Shown piece by piece: positions 1 to 8,097 of a DNA stretch of 64,000 nucleotides. The stretch spans positions 186,001 through 250,000 of the forward strand of contig NZ_FNFE01000003.1 of NCBI RefSeq assembly GCF_900100335.1, in the 5' to 3' direction. A program made the translations under genes and the position numbers. Every line of letters begins with the position of its first letter. Positions within the stretch are counted from its first letter, which is position 1. Source of the stretch: Natronorubrum texcoconense (GTDB taxonomy: Archaea; Halobacteriota; Halobacteria; Halobacteriales; Natrialbaceae). The notes under the pieces were generated by a model. The model had not been told where the DNA came from. It searched no databases and saw only the letters and a program-made list of their open reading frames with translations.

Positions 1-85
1 CGCACGTGCATATTTGGTATGTATAAATGCGGATTCTGAGCACGAACCCGAGGGTTGATTAGCCTCGCGGCCGCCCACTCGAACA

Positions 86-979
86 ATGACGGAGATCATC
101 GACGGCAACGCGGTCGCGAGCCAGATTCGTGACGATCTGACGGACGCAATCGAGACGCTCGCCGACGCGGGCGCGCGACCGGGACTGGCCACCGTCCTGA
201 TGGGCGACGATCCGGCCAGTCAGACCTACGTGAACATGAAACAGCGCGACTGCGAGGAGGTCGGCATCGAGAGTATTCACGTCGATGTCGACGGGGACGC
301 ACCGCCCGAGGAGCTGTACGAAACGATCGCCGATCTCAACGACGATCCGGAGGTCCACGGCTACATCGTCCAGGCGCCCGTTCCGGATCACGTCGACTAC
401 CGCGAGGTTATCCGTCGCGTCGATCCCGCGAAGGACGTCGACGGCTTCCACCCAGAGAACGTCGGCCGCGTCGTCGCCGGCGACGCACGGTTCCGACCCT
501 GTACGCCCCACGGCGTCCAGAAGTTGCTCGAGAGCGCCGACGTCGAGACCGAGGGGAAAGACGTGACGATCGTCGGTCGCTCGGATATCGTCGGCAAGCC
601 GCTGGCGAACCTGTTGATCCAGAAGGCCGACGACGGCAACGCGACGGTGACGATCTGTCACTCCCGAACCGAGAACCTCGCCGAGAAGACCCGCAACGCG
701 GACATCGTCGTCGCCGCCGCCGGGGTTCCCGAACTGGTCGATGGCTCGATGATCGGCGAGGGGAGCGTCGTGATCGACGTCGGCGTCAATCGCGTCGATG
801 CCGACACCGAGAAGGGGTACGAACTCGTCGGCGACGTCGAGTTCGAGAGCGCGAAAGAACAGGCCAGCGCGATCACGCCCGTTCCCGGCGGCGTCGGTCC
901 CATGACGCGCGCAATGTTACTTTATAACACGGTCGAGGCCGCGAGCCAGCAGGCGGACGTCGACGTCGAGTTACCCTGA
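86..979 (+). CDS. folD: Bifunctional methylene-THF dehydrogenase/cyclohydrolase FolD
   Basis: This cytoplasmic enzyme oxidises 5,10-methylene-tetrahydrofolate to the methenyl form and hydrolyses it to 10-formyl-tetrahydrofolate. The 297-residue length is normal for the family. Y48 and K52 of the YVNMK motif are the expected catalytic pair. The substrate loop DGFHPEN (about 119-125), the nucleotide-binding GRSDIVGKP stretch (about 180) and the C-terminal PGGVGPMT motif (about 267) are all present. The ATG has a weak AT-rich box (ATTAG, 57-61) about 27 bases upstream, which fits a leaderless transcript. The TGA stop forms the first bases of a long palindromic element at 976-1063. Identification is secure. 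Confidence 0.97.
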   Translation: MTEIIDGNAVASQIRDDLTDAIETLADAGARPGLATVLMGDDPASQTYVNMKQRDCEEVGIESIHVDVDGDAPPEELYETIADLNDDPEVHGYIVQAPVPDHVDYREVIRRVDPAKDVDGFHPENVGRVVAGDARFRPCTPHGVQKLLESADVETEGKDVTIVGRSDIVGKPLANLLIQKADDGNATVTICHSRTENLAEKTRNADIVVAAAGVPELVDGSMIGEGSVVIDVGVNRVDADTEKGYELVGDVEFESAKEQASAITPVPGGVGPMTRAMLLYNTVEAASQQADVDVELP

Positions 980-1063
980 TACGGATTGCTGTAACGATTT
1001 ACCGGTGCAACCGCAGGACGGTTCGCGGTTGTGCCGGAAATGACTTACAGTAAACCGTATGAG
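976..1063 (+). repeat. 88-base imperfect palindromic element, copy 1
   Basis: The sequence from the folD stop codon to base 1063 folds back on itself. Its left half, reading CTGATACGG then CTGTAA, ATTT, CCGG and CAACCGC, is matched in order by the reverse complement of its right half (CTCATACGG, CTGTAA, CATTT, CCGG, CAACCGC). A second copy lies at 27017-27105, and there too the element begins at the TGA of a gene. It separates two convergent genes here, so it may act as a bidirectional terminator or as a mobile palindrome. Function is inferred; the symmetry and the second copy are seen directly. Confidence 0.8.
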
Positions 1064-1088
1064 ACGCGGACTATTCGGCTCGCTTCTC

Positions 1089-1616
1089 TTACTCGCTTCC
1101 AGTTCGCCGCATTCCGGCTTCGATCGCCTCCCGGAGTTCGTGTGGCCGCTCCGTGCCCAGAAAGATCGCCGGCCCCGCCGCGCGATAGATCTCGACGCCT
1201 TCCGTCGAGTTCGGCCGGTACTCCCAGCCCCACCGCGTGCGCTTGAGTCCGAAGTTGTACGCGCGGCGCTCGCTCCGACGGACGTCCTCGATTTCCTCGA
1301 ACGGGACGTGACGATCGGACAGGTGAAACGGACTGAACCGGAAGAAGACGCCGTCGGCGCGGACCTCGGTCCGCAGCGCGGACCGGAAAAGCAGCGGTAA
1401 CGGGCCGAGGACGACGAGTGCGAGCAGGACGCCAAGTGCGAGCGATTCACGGGTGGCCCCCTCCGCTTCGAACACGACGACGACAGTGACCGCGAGCGTC
1501 GGCACCGAGAGGACGACGACCGCCGGTCCGAACCACGAGGGAAGCGTCTGGCGCTCCTCGAACGTCACCCTTCTCGCGGTGGATTCTCCGCCTTCGTCGT
1601 CGCGTGTGCGTACCAT
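1089..1616 (-). CDS. Membrane protein with two N-terminal TM segments (DUF6141-like)
   Basis: The 175-residue product has a charged N-terminus, two closely spaced hydrophobic segments (about residues 28-48 and 58-78) and a soluble C-terminal half. That half reads like a PH-type strand-rich domain (VRADGVFFRF, VPFEEIEDVR, GVEIYRAAGPAIFLGTERP). This layout resembles haloarchaeal DUF6141 proteins, although the family name is from memory. No catalytic motif is visible. The gene lies 9 bases after the zinc-ribbon gene that ends at 1626, on the same strand, so the two are probably co-transcribed. It converges on folD across a long palindrome. Function unknown. Confidence 0.7.
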   Translation of the reverse strand: MVRTRDDEGGESTARRVTFEERQTLPSWFGPAVVVLSVPTLAVTVVVVFEAEGATRESLALGVLLALVVLGPLPLLFRSALRTEVRADGVFFRFSPFHLSDRHVPFEEIEDVRRSERRAYNFGLKRTRWGWEYRPNSTEGVEIYRAAGPAIFLGTERPHELREAIEAGMRRTGSE

Positions 1617-1625
1617 CGTCGTCGT

Positions 1626-2345
1626 TCAGTCGTCGAACTCGAGCGCCTCCAGTCGGTCCTGTGCCTGCGAGAACGCCACCTCGTCGCCGCGCAACCCGTT
1701 CGCGAGGTCGCGAGTCGCCTCGACTAGACGGTCGGCCGTCCGCGGGTCGACGTCGCCCTCGAGCATCCGAATTCGGGTGACGTGTTCGCCGAGGGTCTCG
1801 AGGGCGGTGCGCTCGGCCGTTGTCAGCTCGCGGTCCTCGACCCAGGTCCGGACGTCGCGCCGGTACTCGCGGACGGCGTTCGCGTACGCGAGCCCGCGGG
1901 CCGCGCGGAGAGAGTGTGGGACCTCCGCTGCGGGCGGGCGTTCACCAGCGTCGGCGTCGCGAAGCAGGGAGAGAAAGTAGAGCTCCTCGCGTTCCTCGAG
2001 ACGCATATCTCGGGCGACGATATCGGCGACGTGGAGCAGTTCGCCGGCAGCCAGGTAGCTGTCGTCGAGGTCCCGGAGGTCGCCGGCGTTGACGAATCCG
2101 CGGCGGCGGATGTACTCGCGACACGCGTCACGGGCGCGACCCGCGAGGTCGTCGTTCGAGACCTCGTCGATGGCGTTGCGGACCGCCGTAAGGTCGAACG
2201 CCACCGGCATGTCGGTGTGTTCGGTTCGGTCGTCGACGCCGACGCTGCGGAGGCTCCCACAGGCCGGACAGCCGACGCTGCCCGTCTCGTAGTACGACCA
2301 GCGAGTCTCACACTCCGTACACTCTCGCTCGCCCCGTATTTTCAT
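1626..2345 (-). CDS. Zinc-ribbon protein with helical domain (DUF7117-like)
   Basis: The protein (239 residues from the ATG at 2345) opens with two Cys pairs, CTEC near residue 10 and CPAC near residue 27, which form a TFIIB-like zinc ribbon. The remainder is a long, mostly helical, acidic region containing a repeated ELL/VAD/ARD pattern. I prefer the internal ATG because the residues before it are arginine-rich and unlike the rest, and the family normally starts with MKIRGERECTEC. It probably forms an operon with the membrane protein at 1089. Its role is unknown; nucleic-acid or protein binding through the ribbon is the most that can be inferred. Confidence 0.7.
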   Translation of the reverse strand: MKIRGERECTECETRWSYYETGSVGCPACGSLRSVGVDDRTEHTDMPVAFDLTAVRNAIDEVSNDDLAGRARDACREYIRRRGFVNAGDLRDLDDSYLAAGELLHVADIVARDMRLEEREELYFLSLLRDADAGERPPAAEVPHSLRAARGLAYANAVREYRRDVRTWVEDRELTTAERTALETLGEHVTRIRMLEGDVDPRTADRLVEATRDLANGLRGDEVAFSQAQDRLEALEFDD

Positions 2346-2455
2346 GCGTGACCGTACGGACAGGACACCAAAAACCACACCGGAGTCGAGCGCCCGGACT
2401 TACAGCGCGCTGGTGTGTGCCCGACGGCCCGAGCCGAGCACCGCTCTCGAGGGAT

Positions 2456-3466
2456 CTACGGCTTCCTGACGAACAATCCGGCCGCGGAGATGCCGCCGAT
2501 CCCGATCGTGAGCCAGTACGTACTGAGCCGATAGATGAGCGCGACCGTCAGGGCGGCGGCTGGCTCGAGCGAGCCGAGCGTGGTGAGTCCGGCCGTCACG
2601 ACCGCTTCGACACCGCCGGTTCCGCCGGGAGAGGGGACGACCGATCCGAGTTTCCCGAGCGCGACGACGATAGCGACGACTGGAAGGGTGAGGTGATAGC
2701 CCAGCGCGATCGCGCCGATGTACACCGGGAGCATCAGGAAGGCCATGCCGAGATGGGCGTAGACGGACGCGATTACGAGGGTCCGTTTGTCCGCCGTTAT
2801 CGTCTCGACCGTCGTATAGAACCCGTCCAGTCGCGACCGAACGGCACCGGCGGAGAGCTGTTGATCGAACCGATCGGTAAATCGACCGACGATACGGCGA
2901 CCGACTCCGGCGATTCCGAGAACGAGTCTGTAGACGACGATCGGTCGACGGACGCCGACGAATACGAGCGAGGCGACGACGACGAACAGAACACCGAACG
3001 CGGCGAGCTGAGTGCTCATTCCGGTACCGATTGCGCCACCGGCGGCGATCATCCCGAGGGCCAGAAAGCCGAACGTGTAGTAGGGGATGTAGTTCAGTAG
3101 ATCGGCGGAGATGATGCTCGCGAGTCCGTCTTCGTAGGCCATCTCACCGTCGCGCGAGACCAGATAGGCCACGAACGGCTCCGTCGCGAGCTGGCCGTAC
3201 GGCGTCGCGTACTTGACGAACATCGCCGTCAGAAAGATCCCGGCGATCCGACTGCGTGGCATCGTGTCGTCCACCAGCGAGACGAATCGGTCCCAGACCA
3301 GGCCGCGAAAGGTCAGTGCGAGCAGTCCGGAGAGAACTCCCAGACCTAACAACCGAAGGTTAGCCTTCGACAGCTCCGCGACGATGTCCTGACTACCGAC
3401 GGCGCGAACGAGGAGGGCGAGGAGGGCGACGGCGAACACGAAGCCGAGGGCGATCCGACGCTTCAC
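2456..3466 (-). CDS. Lysylphosphatidylglycerol synthase TM-region/YbhN-family membrane protein (UPF0104)
   Basis: This 336-residue polytopic membrane protein has about eight hydrophobic segments spread over its whole length. It carries the family hallmark PSPGGTGGVEA near residue 280 and the FLTAMFVKYATPYGQ stretch near residue 100. The family (YbhN, and the membrane half of MprF) is linked to lipid or lipid-linked sugar translocation. Archaeal members such as AglD-associated proteins take part in glycolipid or N-glycan metabolism, but no glycosyltransferase partner is present here. The gene stands alone between a zinc-ribbon gene and a secreted acidic protein. Family membership is clear, substrate is not. 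Confidence 0.85.
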   Translation of the reverse strand: MKRRIALGFVFAVALLALLVRAVGSQDIVAELSKANLRLLGLGVLSGLLALTFRGLVWDRFVSLVDDTMPRSRIAGIFLTAMFVKYATPYGQLATEPFVAYLVSRDGEMAYEDGLASIISADLLNYIPYYTFGFLALGMIAAGGAIGTGMSTQLAAFGVLFVVVASLVFVGVRRPIVVYRLVLGIAGVGRRIVGRFTDRFDQQLSAGAVRSRLDGFYTTVETITADKRTLVIASVYAHLGMAFLMLPVYIGAIALGYHLTLPVVAIVVALGKLGSVVPSPGGTGGVEAVVTAGLTTLGSLEPAAALTVALIYRLSTYWLTIGIGGISAAGLFVRKP

Positions 3467-3753
3467 GACCCGAACATTGCACTGACCCTACAACTATGTT
3501 ATGAATCCGTCGGCGTGCGTACTCTCTGTCCACGGCCGACAACCAATCGACAGACGGCTTCGACGGTAGCCCACGAACGGACGGCTCGCGAACGTTGTTT
3601 CAGACCGACGATTTCACCGGTCCAGCCGGAGTTACCCGCCGAACGATTCTCAGCCGATGACGGTCACACGTTCTGTGGTTACGTTCAACACGTCATTAAC
3701 GGGCGGCAGTTGCAGGCCGCACTGAAACCAACGGAAAGGTCCTATCCAGAGAT

Positions 3754-4533
3754 ATGTCCGATTCAGAACTGAACCGACGTAAGTTCGTTGCCGCAGCAGG
3801 TACCGCAAGTGCACTCGTCCTCGCTGGCTGTGCCGATGAGGGCCCCGGTGACGAAGAGGAAGAAGAAGATCCGGAGATGGACGAAGAGGATCCTGAGGAA
3901 GAAGAGCCGGAAGACGAAGAAGAGGATCCGATGGAGGATGAGGAAGACGAAGAAGAAGACGACGACGAGACCTACACGCTGACAGTCACCGTCGAAGATC
4001 AGGACGGCGAGCCCGCTGAAGGTGCGACCGTCGAACTCGACGAGGCCGACGACGACCTCCTGGACGACGAAGACGACGAGGACGACGAGGAAGACGACGA
4101 CCTGATGGACGACGACGAGGACGACGAGAACGACGACGAAGAAGCCGAAACCGACGCATCCATCCAGGACGACGACGAGGATGACGAGAACGGCCTCGAC
4201 GACGATGAAGACGAAGACGAGAACGGCCTCGACGACGACGAAGACGACGAAGAAGACGATGACTTGATGGACGATGACGAGGAACACGACTTCCCGCTCG
4301 AAGAGGAGACCGACGAAAACGGGGAAGTCGAGTTCGAGGACCTCGAGGACGGCGAGTACACGGTCACCGCCGAACACGACGGCGAGGAAGCCGAAGACGA
4401 CGTCGAGATCGACGGCGACGACGAAGAACTGACGCTGACGCTCGGCGAAGACGAAGCTGACGAGGAAGACGACGATCTGATGGACGACGATGACGACGAT
4501 GACGAGGACGACGACGAAGACGACGGACTCTGA
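3754..4533 (+). CDS. Extremely acidic secreted lipoprotein with carboxypeptidase-regulatory-like domain
   Basis: The 259-residue product begins with a Tat-like leader (NRRKFVAAAG) and a lipobox (LAGC, Cys at about 26), so it is predicted to be exported and lipid-anchored. Two short ordered segments, YTLTVTVEDQDGEPAEGATVEL (split here as YTLTVTVEDQDGEPAE and GATVEL) and GEVEFEDLEDGEYTVTAEHDG (GEVEFEDLEDG and EYTVTAEHDG), resemble the beta-sandwich fold of carboxypeptidase-regulatory or Ig-like repeats. They are separated by long Asp/Glu tracts with a recurring DDDLMDDDED unit. The domain appears split by the acidic insertion. A T6 tract at 4622-4627 probably ends transcription. The role is probably at the cell surface; ligand unknown. 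Confidence 0.75.
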   Translation: MSDSELNRRKFVAAAGTASALVLAGCADEGPGDEEEEEDPEMDEEDPEEEEPEDEEEDPMEDEEDEEEDDDETYTLTVTVEDQDGEPAEGATVELDEADDDLLDDEDDEDDEEDDDLMDDDEDDENDDEEAETDASIQDDDEDDENGLDDDEDEDENGLDDDEDDEEDDDLMDDDEEHDFPLEEETDENGEVEFEDLEDGEYTVTAEHDGEEAEDDVEIDGDDEELTLTLGEDEADEEDDDLMDDDDDDDEDDDEDDGL

Positions 4534-5013
4534 TCGGTAGAGCCGTCGACTCTCGAGCATCCGTCGCGGAACCACACGAATTCGGGCGGCCGATCGACTG
4601 ATCGGCTGCCGTCTCCCACCGTTTTTTCGCACGATAGACCGACCAGCGGCTGCTGTCGGCGTCGCTCCTCGGAACGGACTGCTAGGTCAGACCGTGAGTG
4701 AGCCTCACGACGTTCGGTCGGGGGCGTCAGTCGTGGGCCAGCCTCCGTGGAACAGTTCCCGTGAACTGTTCGTACAACTGTTGTCGGTTCGAAACCGGCG
4801 GCTTCACGCTGAAATCGACGGAAACAGTCTCGAGGAACGATCCTAATCCGGTGTTGGCCCTTCGACACCCGCTGTTACTCCCCCTCTCGAACGAACGATG
4901 CTCGTCACCGGAGACAGCTGTCGAACCGTCGTCGAACGACTGCCGGTGGATTCCGGCCCAGCAAGCCCGATCACGGCGACCTTTTTTCCGTTCCGCACGC
5001 GTACCGACCACCC
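4534..5013. other. Gene-free interval with a T6 terminator and a perfect hairpin
   Basis: I see no credible coding sequence here: the open frames lack haloarchaeal acidic composition. It holds a T6 run (4622-4627) suited to ending the acidic lipoprotein transcript. It also holds a perfect 9-base inverted repeat, GAACAGTTC-ccgt-GAACTGTTC, at 4750-4771. A T-rich stretch near 4982 may belong to the promoter of the short gene at 5014. Confidence 0.6.
4622..4627 (+). terminator. T6 tract after acidic lipoprotein gene
   Basis: Six consecutive T residues lie about 90 bases after the stop codon at 4533. U-rich tracts are the usual archaeal termination signal. Confidence 0.45.
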
Positions 5014-5160
5014 ATGCGAGACGAAGAAGAGATCCGCGAGCAGTACGAGTTCCTCACCGAGCACCTCGAGAGCGAGGAGATGCGCCACGACGGCGTCAAA
5101 GAGATGTTCACCTACTACAAACGCGCGATCGGCTGGGTCCTCGAGGAAGAACACATCTGA
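5014..5160 (+). CDS. 48-residue conserved-looking acidic protein
   Basis: An ATG at 5014 opens a 48-residue frame ending in TGA at 5160. The product starts MRDEEEIREQYEFLTEHLES and ends WVLEEEHI. It is strongly acidic, has the GC-rich third positions typical of real haloarchaeal genes and is predicted to be one or two amphipathic helices. It contains a central KEMFTYYKRAIGW segment that could mediate packing. I recognise it only as the type of short helical protein that recurs in haloarchaeal genomes; no function is known. Codon usage argues that it is translated. Confidence 0.65.
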   Translation: MRDEEEIREQYEFLTEHLESEEMRHDGVKEMFTYYKRAIGWVLEEEHI

Positions 5161-5614
5161 CTGTCCGGAGAACGGACGTATCATCAGTCCGGTCGGTGTC
5201 GTTACCTTTAAGTATACTCGGCAAAATCGTTCACCTGACGCTTCGCTTGGAGGGCCGAAGCGTCAGCGGGGACCAATTCAGGGCGGCAAGCGATCGCGTG
5301 GCATTTTTCCGCCACGCGATTTGCTTTCCTGTTTCGACGACTACGAACCGAACAGCGCCAGCTACGTTCGATGGCGAATCCAGAGAGTTCGAGCGGCGGC
5401 CTTCGCGTCCCACTATTATAATAATACCGAACTTATTTGCCTGGACTGTAAACATGAACCGCACGTTACCTAACTCCACCCGAAAACTCATCATGGACGT
5501 TATCATTCGGTTTTGCTCCAGAAATCGATTCTCGACGGTAATATCCCGGTTTCGATCGAAACAACCCGATAGCCTTATTAAAATTCGACAGTAAGTGCAA
5601 TTGGTACTTTCCCA
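5161..5614. other. AT-richer gene-free interval with two strong hairpins
   Basis: This interval is markedly AT-richer than its surroundings, for example TATTATAATAATA near 5414. It contains a perfect 11-base inverted repeat (5235-5245 with 5256-5266, CTGACGCTTCG/CGAAGCGTCAG). A second stem is formed by ATCGCGTGGC near 5293 and GCCACGCGAT at 5311-5320, with a T-rich loop. No gene is supported. The AT-rich end (CTTATTAAAATT, 5574-5585) probably holds the promoter of the PadR gene at 5615. Confidence 0.6.
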
Positions 5615-5890
5615 ATGTACGACCTGACAGGATTCCAGCGTGACCTGCTGTACGTTATCGCTGGCGAGGAGGAACCCCACGGACTGGCAATCAAAGAGGA
5701 ACTCGAGCAGTACTACGAGAAGGAGATCCACCACGGCCGGCTCTATCCGAACCTCGATACGCTCGTCGACAAGGGGCTCGTCGAGAAGGGGCGGCGCGAT
5801 CGCCGGACCAACTTCTACACGCTCACGCGTCGCGGCCGACGCGAACTCGAGGCCCGCCGCGACTGGGAAGGACAGTACGTCGAACTCTAG
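5615..5890 (+). CDS. PadR-family winged-helix transcriptional regulator
   Basis: The 91-residue protein is almost entirely a PadR winged-helix domain. The N-terminal helix is FQRDLLYVIAG, the PHGLAIKEELEQYY segment is helix 2, HHGRLYPNLDTLVDKGLVEK is the recognition helix, and DRRTNFYTLTRRGRREL forms the wing. The YPxLxxLxxKGLVEK pattern is the family signature. It lacks a long C-terminal dimerisation arm, like many haloarchaeal PadR proteins. An AT-rich promoter-like region lies just upstream. The next gene starts 3 bases after its stop, so the two are probably co-transcribed. Confidence 0.9.
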   Translation: MYDLTGFQRDLLYVIAGEEEPHGLAIKEELEQYYEKEIHHGRLYPNLDTLVDKGLVEKGRRDRRTNFYTLTRRGRRELEARRDWEGQYVEL

Positions 5891-5893
5891 GCC

Positions 5894-6166
5894 GTGGTTC
5901 GGTCACGAACGATCACCGCGATCGTCGGACTGCTGTGCGGACTGGTAGTGAGCGTCGCTGCCTGGGTGTACTTCGAGACAATTCTGTTCTTTCTGTTCCT
6001 CCCGTTCGTTCCGTTCGTCTTCGGGTGGGGCCGGTCGAACGGAACGGACGAACGAAGCCGCCAGCGGGCGGCGAAACGGTGTCCGGCGGGTTCGTTCCGA
6101 ACCACGGACTCGTCGTTCGAGTACTGTCCGCGGGACGGGCGACGACTGCGCGAGGAGTCTGCGTAG
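5894..6166 (+). CDS. Small membrane protein with C-terminal CP..CP tail
   Basis: This 90-residue protein starts at a GTG three bases after the PadR stop. It has two hydrophobic segments (about residues 8-25 and 28-45) followed by a cytosolic-looking basic tail with RCPAGSF and YCPRDGRRL. Those resemble half of a zinc ribbon of the type seen in haloarchaeal RING-like tails. The tight spacing suggests translational coupling to the PadR gene. Only two Cys are present, so metal binding would need a dimer or another ligand. Function unknown. Confidence 0.65.
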   Translation: MVRSRTITAIVGLLCGLVVSVAAWVYFETILFFLFLPFVPFVFGWGRSNGTDERSRQRAAKRCPAGSFRTTDSSFEYCPRDGRRLREESA

Positions 6167-6310
6167 CGCCCGCGCGATCCTGCACGTGATCGCTGGCGCA
6201 GTGCGACGACGACCGACCGTCACTATCGCTGCCGTCGATTTTCAGCGAGAGTCGTCCACACCGACGACTCCGGCAGGTCGCTTATGTGTGCTCGTGGTGA
6301 ACGTTCGGGA

Positions 6311-7606
6311 GTGAACGAGGTTACGTTGCAGCTCGCGGACGCGCCGCTGGACGAGACCGTCGTCCGGCTCGCCCTCGCCGGAGCGCTCGGGATGTTTCTC
6401 GGCCTCGAGCGCGAGTGGTCCCAGAAATCGGCCGGCATCCGGACGTTCTCGCTGATCAGTCTCCTCGGGGCCGTCTTCACCCTGCTGGCGTCCGAGACCG
6501 ATATCGGCGAAGGACTGCTCGTACTCGGCGGACTCCTCGTTATCGTTCAGGGCGTGTTGCTGGCCGTCCAGGGGTTGTTGGACGACGACGGCGAAACCGG
6601 ACTTTCGCTGACGACCTCGGTGTCGATGCTCGTCGCCTACGGAATCGGCGCGCTGGTCGCCGCCGGCTTCATCCTCGAGGGCGTCACTGTCGCCGTGCTC
6701 TCGTCGCTGCTGCTCGTCCTCAAGCGCGAACTCCATGAGTTCGCCTGGGGACTCTCCCGCGAGGAGATGCGCTCGACGACCGAGTTCGCCATTCTGGCGT
6801 TCGTCGTCTATCCGCTGTTGCCCGCCGAGTGGAACCCCGAGGTCGCCGGAATCGTCATCCCGCTCGAGCCACAGGTGATCTGGCTGATGGTCGTCGCCGT
6901 CGCCGGAATCGGGATCGTCAACTACGCGATCGTCTCGACCTACGGCGGCCGGGGGATCGCGGTGACCGGCTTCTTCGGCGGGCTGGCCTCCTCGACGGCC
7001 GTCGTCGGGACGATGCTCGATCACGTCCGTCAGCGCCCCGAAGCGGCGTCGTACGCCGTCGCCGCGATCCTCCTCGCGAACGCGGCGATGGCCGCGCGCA
7101 ACCTCGCCATCGCGGTCGGCTTTACCGTGGGCAGCGGCACCGATGTCCTTCTCGAGGCGATCATCCCGCTCGGGGCGGTCATCGTGATCGCGTTCGCCAT
7201 CGCGGCCACGACCGCCGACTGGGGCGAGTCCGGACCGATCGAACTCGAGAGTCCGTTCTCGATGAAGAACGCGCTCGCGTTCGGGGCGGTCTTCCTCGTC
7301 GTGCTCGTCTTCGGGTCGCTCGCCGAGACCTGGTTCGGAACGCTCGGCTTCTACGCAACCGCCATCGCGAGCGGCTTCGTCTCGAGCGCGGGCGCGACCA
7401 CCTCGGCCGTCGTCCTCTACCGCGGCGGGCAACTGGGCGCGGCGGAGGCGACGATCGCAATCTTGCTCGCGACGGTCTCGAGCATCCTGGTCAAGACGCT
7501 CCTCGCGTCGACGTCGTCGAACCACGACTTTCGAAAACAGGTCGCAGCCTACAGCGGACTGCTCCTGCTCGGTGGCGCGCTGGCGTCGGTTATCGTCGTC
7601 ATCTAG
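6311..7606 (+). CDS. MgtC/SapB-family membrane protein with DUF4010 domain
   Basis: The 431-residue protein from the GTG at 6311 is a polytopic membrane protein of about twelve segments. The N-terminal third carries the MgtC signature ALAGALGMFLGLEREW and GIRTFSLISLLGAVF. The rest matches the DUF4010 extension, including the GGRGIAVTGFFGGLASSTA stretch. The ATG nine codons upstream is possible, but its residues (MCARGERSG) do not look conserved. MgtC proteins are linked to magnesium or pH homeostasis in bacteria; the role of the long DUF4010 type is unproven. It appears to be a single-gene unit. Confidence 0.85.
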   Translation: MNEVTLQLADAPLDETVVRLALAGALGMFLGLEREWSQKSAGIRTFSLISLLGAVFTLLASETDIGEGLLVLGGLLVIVQGVLLAVQGLLDDDGETGLSLTTSVSMLVAYGIGALVAAGFILEGVTVAVLSSLLLVLKRELHEFAWGLSREEMRSTTEFAILAFVVYPLLPAEWNPEVAGIVIPLEPQVIWLMVVAVAGIGIVNYAIVSTYGGRGIAVTGFFGGLASSTAVVGTMLDHVRQRPEAASYAVAAILLANAAMAARNLAIAVGFTVGSGTDVLLEAIIPLGAVIVIAFAIAATTADWGESGPIELESPFSMKNALAFGAVFLVVLVFGSLAETWFGTLGFYATAIASGFVSSAGATTSAVVLYRGGQLGAAEATIAILLATVSSILVKTLLASTSSNHDFRKQVAAYSGLLLLGGALASVIVVI

Positions 7607-7684
7607 GGCTCGAGTCCCGCTTTACTCCCGGTCGTCGTACGAAAGCCCCGGCCTCTTTTCGTTCCCGTGTGAACGCGTGGTACG

Positions 7685-8056
7685 ATGCTCGGAGCACTCT
7701 CGGTCGGCAAAAAGGCGGTGTCGTTCGGCTACAAACGCTACGGCGTCCCGGGAGCGGTCGCCTCCGGCGGGGCCGTCCTGATCGGCTACGTCGTCGTTCG
7801 GCGCGCCCTGCAGGCGGCGACGGAGGCGGACGAGGGCTCGATCGGGGCGGCTATCGACGCCGAATCGCTCGAGGCAGCGATCGACCAGAACGGGCTGCAA
7901 GCCGTCACGAACGTCGGAACCATCGACGAGGCGATCGATCGGGAACAACTGCGCTCGAACGTCGACATCGGTACCGTCCAGTCGGACGTCGAGTCGTCGA
8001 TCGAAGAGACGGACGAGTTCGACGGTGAGTACGAACAGGGGCCGGGTGCGGCATAG
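7685..8056 (+). CDS. Hypothetical membrane-anchored haloarchaeal protein
   Basis: The 123-residue product has a basic N-terminus, one predicted transmembrane segment (about residues 22-40, PGAVASGGAVLIGYVVV) and an acidic soluble tail. The tail has repeated pseudo-similar phrases, SLEAAIDQNGLQAV, TIDEAIDREQL and TVQSDVESSIEETDEF, that look like three short helical or strand repeats. No enzyme motif is present and I do not recognise a named family. It converges on purD, whose stop lies 41 bases beyond. Confidence 0.65.
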   Translation: MLGALSVGKKAVSFGYKRYGVPGAVASGGAVLIGYVVVRRALQAATEADEGSIGAAIDAESLEAAIDQNGLQAVTNVGTIDEAIDREQLRSNVDIGTVQSDVESSIEETDEFDGEYEQGPGAA

Positions 8057-8097
8057 TACGACCCGTCCCGACGAAACGCCGGTACCGGCCGGTCGAG

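Noticed and set aside
4698-5594. Plus-strand frame of 298 codons over the gene-free region and small acidic gene
   Set aside because: Residue use is basic and unlike the proteome, and it crosses inverted repeats and an AT-rich patch.
6242-7525. Long minus-strand frame opposite the MgtC-like gene
   Set aside because: Composition is Arg/Asp/Gly low-complexity and there is no promoter; the plus frame encodes a clear membrane protein.
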